Part shown: piece by piece, positions 16,347-25,082 of the stretch | Position numbering within the stretch: position 1 is the first letter of the stretch | How the letters are laid out: each line of letters begins with the position of its first letter | Assembly (NCBI RefSeq): GCF_000298295.1 | Contig: NZ_AMGM01000029.1 | Coordinates: 1 to 49,439, forward strand | Reading direction: 5' to 3' | Length of the DNA stretch: 49,439 nucleotides | From: Cecembia lonarensis LW9 | GTDB lineage: Bacteria > Bacteroidota > Bacteroidia > Cytophagales > Cyclobacteriaceae | Notes under the pieces: generated by a model | Seen by the model: the letters and a program-made list of their open reading frames with translations, nothing else | Databases searched by the model: none | Told to the model about the DNA's origin: nothing | Program-made: the position numbers and the translations under genes

Positions 16347-17624
16347 TTATACAATTACGGTTTTTTTCACTTTAATGCAGCTTAAAGGTTTAAGTGCATC
16401 TGGGGTAGAATAATCAAATTGGCAAACGCCATCAGCGCCGATGACAATGAGGGATTTTGGTCCTGGAATCATGTCTACAGAAGGCATGCTTTTCAGAAAT
16501 TCCAATTGGTTTTGATCTATGGCCAACACGTCAGCTACTAGAAAACTTTTCATGCCGTGTTTCCCTTCTGCTACATAGAGGTAATCTCCACTGAGCGCCA
16601 GGCCATGTGGATTGAGCATCGGATAGGCTTTCAAAAGTTTAGGACTATATGGATTTTGGATATCGATCACCTGAAGCTCATCTACGCCCATAGGACACAT
16701 TCTTCCGGTTCGTAAGGTCACAAAAGCATATTTTTCATTGACTACTACGGGGTCGCAGGCTGTGACATGCTGGTAAACAGCCATTTCTTTTGGTTCGGAT
16801 GCCACACTTGCATCATAAATGTACATTCCTGTATTTGAGCCTATAAATAGTTTGTCCTGAAAAGGGAATATGGTTTCAATGCCCCAGCCCAGGTTGATAT
16901 TTCGAAGGTGTTGTGGATCATCTGTTTTTATCACATCAAATACCCGGAGGCTGGATTCATCCACCGCATATAGATGGGCATTCAATAGGGTGAACCTCGC
17001 CATTGAGCCACCTTGACCATAACTTTGCGAAGCCGCAGCACCACGGTTTCCGGAAGAGGCATCGGAAAAAGCCAAAACCCAAGACCATCCCCTTCCCCAA
17101 GGTGCCACCTCTGATTCGGTAGTAATTACAGTGTCTTTGTAAGTGATAATGGTAGCGGTGGACCTATCTATATACATTTGTTCAAATACGTCCTCTACTC
17201 TTTTGACCAGGGAAATATTGAAAATGTCACTGATATCAAAAACCAATAAATCTACGTAGCTATCAGCATAAAGCATTTCAGAGTTGATGGCCAAGTCCAC
17301 ATTACCGGGAATTGGAATAAAACTTATCGGACTGGGGTTAGAGGGATTGGCATTGTCCCAAATATGGATTCCCTTTTGAGGTTCATTAATAAACAGAAAG
17401 TCTCCGTACAAATAGATTTTTCCAGGATCGTCCAGTCCAGGGGATGGTTGAATGATAATATCTGCTTCCCTGATGCTGTGCATTTCAAGAAAAACAGGTA
17501 TAGAAGCCCTGTAAGTGAAAGTACTCTTGACTTCATCTTGACAGGAAGGTAAAGTGATGAAGAGGATAGTAGCCAAAATAAAAAATACAGGCCAACTGAC
17601 GATTAATTGTAGACGTTTTTTCAT
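16347..17624 (-). CDS. LVIVD-repeat lipoprotein (beta-propeller)
   Basis: A 425-residue protein. The N-terminal hydrophobic stretch ends in the lipobox LPSC, so it is probably lipid-anchored. The rest consists of repeated blades with motifs such as LLVFDISD, LRVFDVIKTDDP, MYIYDASVASEP and LQVIDIQNPYSP, which are LVIVD repeats known to build propellers on bacterial surfaces. Some blades contain cysteines (ACDPV, GRMCPMG). The role is unknown. The next gene codes for a beta-barrel 15 bp downstream. The 80 bp between this start and the next upstream gene hold nothing recognisable. Confidence 0.85.
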   Translation of the reverse strand: MKKRLQLIVSWPVFFILATILFITLPSCQDEVKSTFTYRASIPVFLEMHSIREADIIIQPSPGLDDPGKIYLYGDFLFINEPQKGIHIWDNANPSNPSPISFIPIPGNVDLAINSEMLYADSYVDLLVFDISDIFNISLVKRVEDVFEQMYIDRSTATIITYKDTVITTESEVAPWGRGWSWVLAFSDASSGNRGAAASQSYGQGGSMARFTLLNAHLYAVDESSLRVFDVIKTDDPQHLRNINLGWGIETIFPFQDKLFIGSNTGMYIYDASVASEPKEMAVYQHVTACDPVVVNEKYAFVTLRTGRMCPMGVDELQVIDIQNPYSPKLLKAYPMLNPHGLALSGDYLYVAEGKHGMKSFLVADVLAIDQNQLEFLKSMPSVDMIPGPKSLIVIGADGVCQFDYSTPDALKPLSCIKVKKTVIV

Positions 17625-17706
17625 AATGCGCGGGTATGGTCAACATGGTATAACCTTAAGACGAAAGTTTTAAATAAAACGCTACACGCTGCACGAATTT
17701 TTTTGA

Positions 17707-18120
17707 TTATTCCATCAAACCTTTCATTTTCCGTTCGAAATTGAGGAAAAGGCGAATGTATTTTTGTGTTACATTTTGAGCCAGATTTTTTTGCGGATTT
17801 TCCGGATAAAGTGGCCCGTATTTTATTCTTTCGATGATCATATCCAGCCAAGTTTTTCCATCATCAATCAAATCTTCATTGAAAGCTTCGACTGTGGTGT
17901 CTCTTGGGCCATCGGGAAGTTTCCTTCCCATTTTCCGAAAATATTCGCCCATGGTTTTTAGCGCCAACTCATGTGTGATTTCAAAAGACCTGATGATTCT
18001 TTTTTGGTTTCTTTCATCAATTTCAGTCCCTTTGACAGAAATAACCATTTCATGTAACTCTTCCAAAGCTTCCTGAAAGTCTAAAAAGCATTTTTCGCAG
18101 GTTATCGGTATATTTTTCAT
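17707..18120 (-). CDS. HI0074-like nucleotidyltransferase substrate-binding protein, orphan
   Basis: A 137-residue all-helical protein matching the HI0074 / NTase_sub_bind family: IIRSFEITHELALKTMGEYFRKMG, then DTTVEAFNEDLIDDGKTWLDMIIERIKYGPLY. In this family the protein normally pairs with a small MNT-type nucleotidyltransferase (HI0073), in some cases as a toxin-antitoxin-like module. No nucleotidyltransferase gene is found on either side. The usual R-N-x-T/S-H-x-Y active-type segment reads R-I-K-Y-G-P-L-Y, and two extra cysteines (CEKC) appear at the N-terminus. It starts 17 bp after the HtrA protease stop on the same strand, so co-transcription is likely. The family call is good; the function is open. 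Confidence 0.75.
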   Translation of the reverse strand: MKNIPITCEKCFLDFQEALEELHEMVISVKGTEIDERNQKRIIRSFEITHELALKTMGEYFRKMGRKLPDGPRDTTVEAFNEDLIDDGKTWLDMIIERIKYGPLYPENPQKNLAQNVTQKYIRLFLNFERKMKGLME

Positions 18121-18137
18121 GGCGTTAATTTTTTGTA

Positions 18138-19589
18138 CTATCGGATGCTGTAGGATTGCATAAATGGCTGACCACTAGGACTGACACCCTCTAATCGTAA
18201 TCTTCCACTGAAATTTTCCAAATATTTACCAACAGTTTCGGGGTTTTTAGCCGGTTCTCCATTGATCTGTGTCAGGACAAAACCGTTGTTCAGTCCCAGG
18301 TCCCTCAAGAACCCCCTGGTCATCCCCGAAATTTTAATCCCATAATCTATGCCCAAGCGGTCTCTTTCTATGGCATTTACGGCTTCTAATCTGGCTCCCA
18401 ATAAATTAGAGGAGAAGAATTCTCTTTGGATGACACCAGTCCCACCTTCCAGGTTTTGGAGGATCAATTGGGCAGATTTTTTATCGTTTTTCCTCATGAA
18501 TTCCACCCGGATCCGATCTCCTGGATAGTAATAGGAAAGAATTTCTTCGAAACTCCCTTTTCCTGTGATACTCACTCCATCTATTTTGGTGATTACGTCA
18601 TTTCTTTGAAGCCCTGCTTTATCTGCGGCTCCATTTCTGAGCACATGGGTAACGATCACGCCATCTAAGCTGCCAATTTTCATTTCTTCAGCCAATTCAG
18701 GGGTGATCTCTACCACATCCACTCCTGGGATGGCTTTCTGAACCTCACCATATTTGATCAGGTCATTGGAAACTTTCATGGCGATATCTATAGGAACAGC
18801 AAAACCATAACCGGTGTAAGAACCTGTTCTGGATAAAATCGCTGTGTTGATACCCACGAGTTCCCCTTTAATATTTACCAAAGCCCCGCCGGAATTACCC
18901 GGATTAATGGGGGCATCTGTCTGGATAAAAGACTCTAATGGAAATTCACCAGCCAAAATGTTGATCTGTCGCTCTTTGGCGGATACAATTCCGGCAGTTA
19001 CCGTGGAAGTAAGGTTGAAAGGATTTCCTACAGCGATCACCCATTCTCCAATTCTAAGGTCCCTGCTACTGCCAAGTTGTATGGCAGGTAAATTATCCAC
19101 TTCTACCTTGAGCACAGCAATGTCTGTATTTTTGTCAGTTCCGATGAGTCGGGCAGGATAAGTCCTTCGCTGATGAACCACCTCTATCGTTTCGGCACGG
19201 TCAATGACGTGGTTGTTGGTAATGATGTAGCCATCTTTGCTGATGATTACCCCGGAACCAGTGCTTACCCTTTGTGTAGGACCTGTACCAAAGAAGTAAT
19301 CAAAAATACTATACCTTCTTTGGTCTGTTCCAGAAAAATTTTTGATGAAAACTACCGATGGAGTGCTTTTCTCTGAGGCTTCTACAAATGAGAAAGACAT
19401 GTTGTTGACAGCCGGTCTTTCCCCTTCTGTTTCAAAATTCACCTGATATCTGGGTTTTTCGGATTCTTGAGAAAAAACATATTGTTCGTTTTCATTTTTT
19501 TCAGAAAACTGCTGATACGTCCATGCACCCGCTAAGCCTGCACAAAAGGCCACCAAGATAAATTTTAGATTTTTCACCATATCCTGCAT
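18138..19589 (-). CDS. HtrA/Deg-family serine protease with two PDZ domains
   Basis: A 483-residue trypsin-like periplasmic protease. A single N-terminal hydrophobic helix (about residues 7-24) without a clear cleavage site suggests a membrane anchor. The catalytic triad is visible as H127 (TNNHVID), D156 (NTDIAVLKV) and S233 (NPGNSGGALV). Two PDZ domains follow (about residues 265-360 and 385-480), the first containing GLQRNDVITKIDG and the second GLNNGFVLTQING. It degrades or refolds damaged envelope proteins. An internal ATG three codons on is an equally good start. It is divergent from dxr-rseP, the latter being another envelope protease. Confidence 0.93.
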   Translation of the reverse strand: MQDMVKNLKFILVAFCAGLAGAWTYQQFSEKNENEQYVFSQESEKPRYQVNFETEGERPAVNNMSFSFVEASEKSTPSVVFIKNFSGTDQRRYSIFDYFFGTGPTQRVSTGSGVIISKDGYIITNNHVIDRAETIEVVHQRRTYPARLIGTDKNTDIAVLKVEVDNLPAIQLGSSRDLRIGEWVIAVGNPFNLTSTVTAGIVSAKERQINILAGEFPLESFIQTDAPINPGNSGGALVNIKGELVGINTAILSRTGSYTGYGFAVPIDIAMKVSNDLIKYGEVQKAIPGVDVVEITPELAEEMKIGSLDGVIVTHVLRNGAADKAGLQRNDVITKIDGVSITGKGSFEEILSYYYPGDRIRVEFMRKNDKKSAQLILQNLEGGTGVIQREFFSSNLLGARLEAVNAIERDRLGIDYGIKISGMTRGFLRDLGLNNGFVLTQINGEPAKNPETVGKYLENFSGRLRLEGVSPSGQPFMQSYSIR

Positions 19590-19693
19590 AACGAAATTTC
19601 AGTTTTTAGGTTAAATCTTATAGAAGTATTTACGAACAGACAATATACCCAATTGCATACCAAAAATACCACCTTTTCAAAAAGACAGAAAAA

Positions 19694-19727
19694 TTGCAAG
19701 GAAGAAAGACAAATCGGTGTAATTTTG
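19694..19727 (+). promoter_or_regulatory. Promoter of dxr-rseP
   Basis: TTG at 19694-19696 and a perfect -7 element TAATTTTG at 19720-19727 are separated by 23 bp. This predicts transcription starting about 50 nt before the dxr ATG at 19782. No minus-strand promoter for the divergent HtrA gene could be singled out in the same gap. Confidence 0.55.
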
Positions 19728-19781
19728 TCAGACTTTGAGTAGTGGTATGACGTTTATACCCATTAACCAGTAGCTTATTTC

Positions 19782-20948
19782 ATGTCAGATAAAAAACATG
19801 TTGCCATTTTAGGCTCCACAGGCAGTATAGGAACACAGACATTGGATGTGATTAAATCTCATCCGGATAAATTTGAAGTAGAAGTGCTTACTGCACAGAA
19901 TAATGCGGATTTATTGATCCAACAGGCTTTGGAGTTTAAGCCAAATTGTGTGGTGATTGCCAATGAGTCCCTCTATGAAAAAGTAAAGTCTGCTTTGCTC
20001 CCTGCTGATATTAAGGTTTATGCAGGTGAAACTGCCATTGGCCAGGTAGTGGAAATGGACAGTATAGATATCGTTTTGACCGCTTTGGTTGGTTACGCGG
20101 GGCTATTGCCTACCATTAAGGCGATAGAAACAGGTAAGCATATCGCTTTGGCCAACAAAGAAACCTTGGTGGTTGCAGGTGAACTGATTACCACATTGGC
20201 CAAAGAAAAAGGTGTGAATATTTATCCGGTCGATTCAGAACATTCTGCGATTTTTCAATGTTTGGTGGGAGAGTTTCATAATCCTATAGAGAAATTGATT
20301 CTCACCGCTTCCGGTGGACCTTTCAGGGGGAAAACGCGGGAATTTCTACAACATGTGACCAAGGAGCAGGCCTTGAAGCATCCTAATTGGGATATGGGGG
20401 CCAAAATAACCATAGACTCTGCCTCTTTGATGAATAAAGGTCTGGAAGTGATAGAGGCCAAATGGCTGTTTGCTGTAAAGCAGGATCAGATTGAGGTGGT
20501 GGTTCATCCACAATCGATAATTCACTCACTGATTCAATTTGAAGATGGCTCCATTAAGGCTCAATTGGGCTTGCCTGATATGCGCATTCCCATTCAGTTT
20601 GCATTAAGTTATCCTGAAAGGTTCAAGTCCGGTTTCCCAAGGTTTGATTTTATGAATTATCCAAACCTTACTTTCGAGCAACCTGACATGGAAACATTTC
20701 GTAACTTAAAGTTGGCCTTTCAAGCGCTTCAGCAGGGTGGAAACGCGCCATGTATATTAAATGCTGCCAATGAGATCGCTGTGGCCGCATTTTTGCGGGA
20801 TGAAGTTGGATTTCTGGAAATGTCAGATTTAATTGAAGAAACTTTACAGAAATCGACCTTTATTAGTCATCCTACTTTAAATGACTACATAGATACGGAC
20901 AAAATGTCCAGAATAATAACGACACAATTAATTAAGAGTAAGGTATAA
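19782..20948 (+). CDS. dxr: 1-deoxy-D-xylulose 5-phosphate reductoisomerase
   Basis: A 388-residue cytoplasmic enzyme making 2-C-methyl-D-erythritol 4-phosphate, the committed step of the MEP isoprenoid pathway. The NADPH-binding GSTGSIGTQTLDVI is at residues 11-24, and NKETLVVAGE and the metal and substrate segment PVDSEHSAIFQCL follow, with ASGGPFRG and NMGAKITIDSASLMNKGLEVIEA-like conserved blocks after that. Length is normal. The stop overlaps the rseP start by one base (TAATG), so the two genes are translationally coupled, a common arrangement in bacteria. Confidence 0.97.
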   Translation: MSDKKHVAILGSTGSIGTQTLDVIKSHPDKFEVEVLTAQNNADLLIQQALEFKPNCVVIANESLYEKVKSALLPADIKVYAGETAIGQVVEMDSIDIVLTALVGYAGLLPTIKAIETGKHIALANKETLVVAGELITTLAKEKGVNIYPVDSEHSAIFQCLVGEFHNPIEKLILTASGGPFRGKTREFLQHVTKEQALKHPNWDMGAKITIDSASLMNKGLEVIEAKWLFAVKQDQIEVVVHPQSIIHSLIQFEDGSIKAQLGLPDMRIPIQFALSYPERFKSGFPRFDFMNYPNLTFEQPDMETFRNLKLAFQALQQGGNAPCILNAANEIAVAAFLRDEVGFLEMSDLIEETLQKSTFISHPTLNDYIDTDKMSRIITTQLIKSKV

Positions 20949-22264
20949 TGGATACATTGATTATGGCAGCCCAACTCTTGTTGGGATTGTCAATTCTGGT
21001 TGGTTTGCATGAACTCGGCCACCTACTCACAGCCAAGATGTTTGACATGAGGGTAGAAAAATTCTCCATAGGCTTTCCGCCTAAGATCGCGGGCTTTAAG
21101 TGGGGAGAAACAGAATATTCCATAGGGGCAATTCCTTTGGGAGGTTTTGTGAAAATTTCAGGCATGGTGGATGAATCCATGGACACAGAACAAATGGCCT
21201 CTGAGCCTCAGCCTTGGGAATTCCGTTCCAAGCCTGCTTGGCAACGTCTGATAGTGATGTTGGGTGGGATTATAGTTAACGTCATTACAGGTATTGTGAT
21301 CTTTGTAGTATTGGTTTATCAAAAAGGGGAAACCTTCTATTCCAGAGACCAGGTAGTTGAACACGGAATTGTGGCTTATGACATTGGAAGGATGATTGGT
21401 TTCCAGGATGGGGACAGAATATTGGATATCAATGGTCAGCCTTACAGAAGTATCAATGATTTGAGTTCTGGGGAAGCGTTACTTAGCAGTGATGGATTTT
21501 ATACAGTAGAAAGAGATGGTGAAATCATCAGGATTGAGATCCCTAGAGGTTTTATCAACTCCTTCTCGAATGAAGAGAGCATGATGCGGTTTATCAATAT
21601 CCGTTCTCCATTTGAAGTCGGAGAAATCATGCCCAACAGTCCGGCATCAAGGATAGGGCTTCAACCTAAAGATAAAATCATCGGAGTCAATGATCATTCA
21701 ATTTACTATTTCAATGAATTGCAAGCGGCATTGGCAGATAACAAAGGGCAGGAAGCACTGATTATAGTAGAGCGGGCAGGGCAGAAAATCGAAAAACCGG
21801 TAAACGTTAGTGAGGAAGGGACTATTGGTATCGCCATAAATCCCTTGATTGAACCGGTAGTGCAAAGATATGGAATTGGGGAATCTGTTGTAAAGGGAAC
21901 TGAAAGGGCTTTTGGTGTGGTGATTATCAATGCCAAAGCGCTTGGGAAGATGTTTACAGGAGAAGTATCTGCCAAAAATGTCTCAGGCCCCATAGGCATG
22001 GCCAAGATTTATGGCAATAGGTGGGATTGGGTTAAATTCTGGAGTATTACAGGCTTGATTTCTATGATTTTGGCCTTTATGAACTTGTTGCCCATTCCAG
22101 CCCTGGATGGTGGGCATGTGATGTTTTTACTATACGAAATGGTGTCTGGTCAGGCACCCTCTGACAGATTCCTGGAGAATGCCCAAAAAGTAGGGATGGT
22201 AGTGTTGCTGGCTCTGATGGTTTTTGCCATTGGGAATGATATTTTGAAAATATTTACTACCTAG
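20948..22264 (+). CDS. rseP: Site-2 intramembrane metalloprotease RseP
   Basis: A 438-residue inner-membrane zinc protease of the S2P family. The catalytic motif H21-E22-L-G-H25 lies in the first helix, and the second metal-ligand motif in LLPIPALDGGH near the C-terminus. Two PDZ-like regions lie between (around residues 130-210 and 215-290). S2P enzymes release regulators such as anti-sigma factors by cutting inside the membrane. No anti-sigma gene is seen in the window. It is coupled to dxr and ends before a strong hairpin. Confidence 0.95.
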   Translation: MDTLIMAAQLLLGLSILVGLHELGHLLTAKMFDMRVEKFSIGFPPKIAGFKWGETEYSIGAIPLGGFVKISGMVDESMDTEQMASEPQPWEFRSKPAWQRLIVMLGGIIVNVITGIVIFVVLVYQKGETFYSRDQVVEHGIVAYDIGRMIGFQDGDRILDINGQPYRSINDLSSGEALLSSDGFYTVERDGEIIRIEIPRGFINSFSNEESMMRFINIRSPFEVGEIMPNSPASRIGLQPKDKIIGVNDHSIYYFNELQAALADNKGQEALIIVERAGQKIEKPVNVSEEGTIGIAINPLIEPVVQRYGIGESVVKGTERAFGVVIINAKALGKMFTGEVSAKNVSGPIGMAKIYGNRWDWVKFWSITGLISMILAFMNLLPIPALDGGHVMFLLYEMVSGQAPSDRFLENAQKVGMVVLLALMVFAIGNDILKIFTT

Positions 22265-22288
22265 GAAAAGAAAGGCGGAAAAATTATT

Positions 22289-22316
22289 GAGGGTGGAACA
22301 TAAACTTTCCACCCTC
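22289..22316 (+). terminator. Hairpin after rseP
   Basis: GAGGGTGGAA (22289-22298) and TTCCACCCTC (22307-22316) form a perfect 10-bp stem with an 8-nt loop, followed by a weak T-rich run (ATGTTTTTG). It lies 25 bp after the rseP stop and is a likely intrinsic terminator. Confidence 0.75.
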
Positions 22317-22391
22317 ATGTTTTTGTGGTGTATAATTAATCACCTGCCATTTTGTACATTTTCAAACATTGGCATAAGCATTGAATTTATT

Positions 22392-22422
22392 AGAAGAACC
22401 TTCTTAAATTGAAGGTTCTTCT
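22392..22422. other. Perfect 12-bp hairpin upstream of lon
   Basis: AGAAGAACCTTC (22392-22403) pairs perfectly with GAAGGTTCTTCT (22411-22422) around TTAAATT. The following CTATTTTGATAT is only a partial T-tract. Since a terminator already follows rseP, this second stem may be a further terminator, an operator, or part of the lon leader. Confidence 0.5.
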
Positions 22423-22438
22423 CTATTTTGATATAAAC

Positions 22439-22457
22439 ATGACAAGACGACTGTCAT
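22439..22457. promoter_or_regulatory. Inverted repeat at the lon start codon
   Basis: ATGACA (22439-22444) and TGTCAT (22452-22457) are a perfect 6-bp inverted repeat with a 7-bp spacer, ending one base before the lon ATG. Its position would let a bound protein or RNA structure block transcription or translation. It may equally be chance at this length. Confidence 0.3.
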
Positions 22458-22458
22458 A

Positions 22459-24939
22459 ATGTCCTTTATGAATAAATTTGAAAACCAATTATTTCAATCT
22501 TTGATGACGGGAGATTACGCTGCTGAAGGAGACCTGATACAGCTGATCACAGATGATGAAGAGGAAAGTCTCTCCCAATCCGAAAATTATTCCGAAGAAA
22601 TCCCAATTCTTTCTGTTCGTAATACAGTATTATTCCCAGGTGTGGTCATACCGATCACCGTAGGAAGACAGAGGTCTATCAAATTGGTGAAAAAGGCCCA
22701 AAAGGGAGATAAGATGATCGGTGTATGTGCACAGGTCAATCCCCAGAATGACGACCCTTCGTGGGAGGATATTTACCATGTAGGTACCTTGGCAAAGATC
22801 ATTAAAATGATTGTGTTGCCTGATGGCAATACAACAATCATCATACAAGGGAAAAAAAGATTTGAAATTACCGAGCCCCTGACAGAGGATCCTTATTTCA
22901 CAGCCAAAGTGAAGTACTTGGAGGAGAACTTTCCGAAAAACTCCAAGAAAATCCAAGCTTTGGAAGAGTCCCTAAAAGAAGCGGCATTAAAGATTTTGCA
23001 CCTTAATCCTGAAATACCAAGAGAAGCTCAGGTTGCCTTGGATAATATTGATAATACGCCGTTTCTAACCCATTTTCTGTCATCCAATATCAATGCTCCA
23101 GTAGATGCAAAGCAACGTTTGTTGGAAATCAATGATGGGGTAGAGCGCGCTACTTTGCTTTTGGAGTTTATGATGAAGGATATTCAAATGCTAGAGCTCA
23201 AGAGCGAGATCCAAAAAAAGGTGCATACGGATATTGACCAGCAGCAAAGGGACTATTTCCTGAGGCAGCAGATGAAAGTACTGCAGACTGAATTAGGTGA
23301 AGAAGGGCCTGAAAAGGAAGTAGAGGAGTTAAGGGTCAAAGGAGCAAAGAAAAAATGGCCAGAGACAGTGGCCAGGCATTTTCAAAAGGAATTAGATAAA
23401 ATCCTGCGGATTAATCCATCAGCAGCAGAATACCCCATAGCGCTGAATTATGCAGAGACTTTAGTGGAGTTGCCATGGAATGACTTTACCAAAGATAACT
23501 TTGACCTAAAGAGGGCTAAAGACATTCTGGATAAGGATCACCATGGTTTGGAGAAGGTCAAAGAAAGAATCATCGAATACTTGGCGGTATTGAAATTGAA
23601 AAATGACCTCAAAGGGCCAATTTTATGTTTGTATGGTCCTCCCGGGGTTGGTAAAACATCTCTTGGAAAATCCATTGCCACTGCTTTGGGCAGGAAATAC
23701 GTCAGGATGTCTCTCGGTGGGGTACATGATGAGGCAGAGATCAGAGGCCATCGTAAGACCTACGTGGGGGCCATGCCAGGCAAGATCATCCAAAATATGA
23801 AGAAGGTTAAAACATCTAACCCCGTATATGTTCTGGATGAGATAGACAAACTGAGTTCAGATTTTAGGGGAGACCCCTCTTCAGCATTCCTCGAAGTGCT
23901 TGACCCTGAACAGAACAGTACTTTTGTAGATAATTACCTTGAAGTAGAATATGACCTTTCTAAGGTATTGTTCATTGCAACGGCCAATTCATTGGATACC
24001 ATTCAGCCTGCCTTAAGAGATAGGATGGAAATCATCGAAGTAACAGGGTATACTTTGGAAGAGAAAGTTGAAATAGCCAAAAAACACCTTATTCCCAAGC
24101 AGCGTAAAGAACATGGTGTAAAAGGAAATCAAGCAAGTTTTGACAAGGCAGCCATTGTAAAAATAATTGAGGACTATACCCGAGAATCAGGTGTAAGAAG
24201 TTTGGAGAGGGCTATTGGTAAAGTGATTAGAAATATAGCCAAATCCATTGCCATGGAGGAGGAGTATGAAAAGAAAATTACGCCAAAAGTGGTCCGTAAA
24301 TTTCTAGGGGGAGAAATTTTTGATAAGGAAATATACCAGGATAATAGCATTGCGGGAGTAGTTACAGGTCTTGCATGGACTTCAGTTGGTGGAGAAATCC
24401 TTTTCGTAGAAGCATCTTTAAGTAAGGGGAAGGGCAAACTCACCCTGTCCGGTCAATTGGGAGAAGTAATGAAAGAGTCTGCTGTCACCGCACTTTCTTA
24501 CCTAAAGTCAAAAGCTGATAAACTAGGAATAGATTACCGCATATTTGACCACTATGATCTGCATGTCCATGTACCTGCTGGAGCAGTGCCCAAAGATGGC
24601 CCTTCAGCAGGTATTACCATGTTGACTGCCATGGCCTCTATCTTTACGCAAAGGAAGGTCAAATCCAAGATAGCTATGACAGGTGAAATTACCCTCAGGG
24701 GTAAGGTGATGCCGGTAGGTGGCATAAAGGAAAAAATCCTTGCTGCCAAGCGGGCCGGAATTAAGGATATCATCCTTTGTGAAAAAAATAAAAGGGATAT
24801 AGAAGAAATAGATGAAGAGTACATCAAAGGGGTGAATTTCCACTTTGTGGATAAAGTAGAGGAAGTTTTAGAAATAGCCTTATTGAAAGCCAAAGTGGAG
24901 GATCCGATGAACTTTACCTTTCCAAAAGAAAGTAAATAA
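22459..24939 (+). CDS. lon: ATP-dependent protease Lon (endopeptidase La)
   Basis: An 826-residue cytoplasmic AAA+ protease. The N-terminal substrate-binding LON domain begins near residue 47 (IPILSVRNTVLFPGVVIPI), preceded by an acidic leader peptide. The ATPase domain has Walker A GPPGVGKT at residues 393-400 and Walker B VYVLDEIDK. The C-terminal protease domain carries the serine-lysine dyad S716 (KDGPSAG) and K759 (GGIKEK). It removes misfolded and short-lived regulatory proteins. It is a single-gene unit between two terminators, next to hslU. Confidence 0.97.
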   Translation: MSFMNKFENQLFQSLMTGDYAAEGDLIQLITDDEEESLSQSENYSEEIPILSVRNTVLFPGVVIPITVGRQRSIKLVKKAQKGDKMIGVCAQVNPQNDDPSWEDIYHVGTLAKIIKMIVLPDGNTTIIIQGKKRFEITEPLTEDPYFTAKVKYLEENFPKNSKKIQALEESLKEAALKILHLNPEIPREAQVALDNIDNTPFLTHFLSSNINAPVDAKQRLLEINDGVERATLLLEFMMKDIQMLELKSEIQKKVHTDIDQQQRDYFLRQQMKVLQTELGEEGPEKEVEELRVKGAKKKWPETVARHFQKELDKILRINPSAAEYPIALNYAETLVELPWNDFTKDNFDLKRAKDILDKDHHGLEKVKERIIEYLAVLKLKNDLKGPILCLYGPPGVGKTSLGKSIATALGRKYVRMSLGGVHDEAEIRGHRKTYVGAMPGKIIQNMKKVKTSNPVYVLDEIDKLSSDFRGDPSSAFLEVLDPEQNSTFVDNYLEVEYDLSKVLFIATANSLDTIQPALRDRMEIIEVTGYTLEEKVEIAKKHLIPKQRKEHGVKGNQASFDKAAIVKIIEDYTRESGVRSLERAIGKVIRNIAKSIAMEEEYEKKITPKVVRKFLGGEIFDKEIYQDNSIAGVVTGLAWTSVGGEILFVEASLSKGKGKLTLSGQLGEVMKESAVTALSYLKSKADKLGIDYRIFDHYDLHVHVPAGAVPKDGPSAGITMLTAMASIFTQRKVKSKIAMTGEITLRGKVMPVGGIKEKILAAKRAGIKDIILCEKNKRDIEEIDEEYIKGVNFHFVDKVEEVLEIALLKAKVEDPMNFTFPKESK

Positions 24940-24960
24940 GAGCTCTGGAATTAATGGATG

Positions 24961-24998
24961 AAAGTTCTGGACAACTGTGACGCTGTCCAGAACTTTTT
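24961..24998 (+). terminator. Terminator after lon
   Basis: AAAGTTCTGGACA (24961-24973) and TGTCCAGAACTTT (24984-24996) form a perfect 13-bp stem with a 10-nt loop, ending in a run of five T. It is a classical rho-independent terminator 21 bp after the lon stop. Confidence 0.85.
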
Positions 24999-25082
24999 AT
25001 GAAATGATAACCTTACTTCTTTCCCTTAGTTAATCTATATGAGCATTCCTTTAATGGGAGTGTTATAGCCAATCAAAAAATA

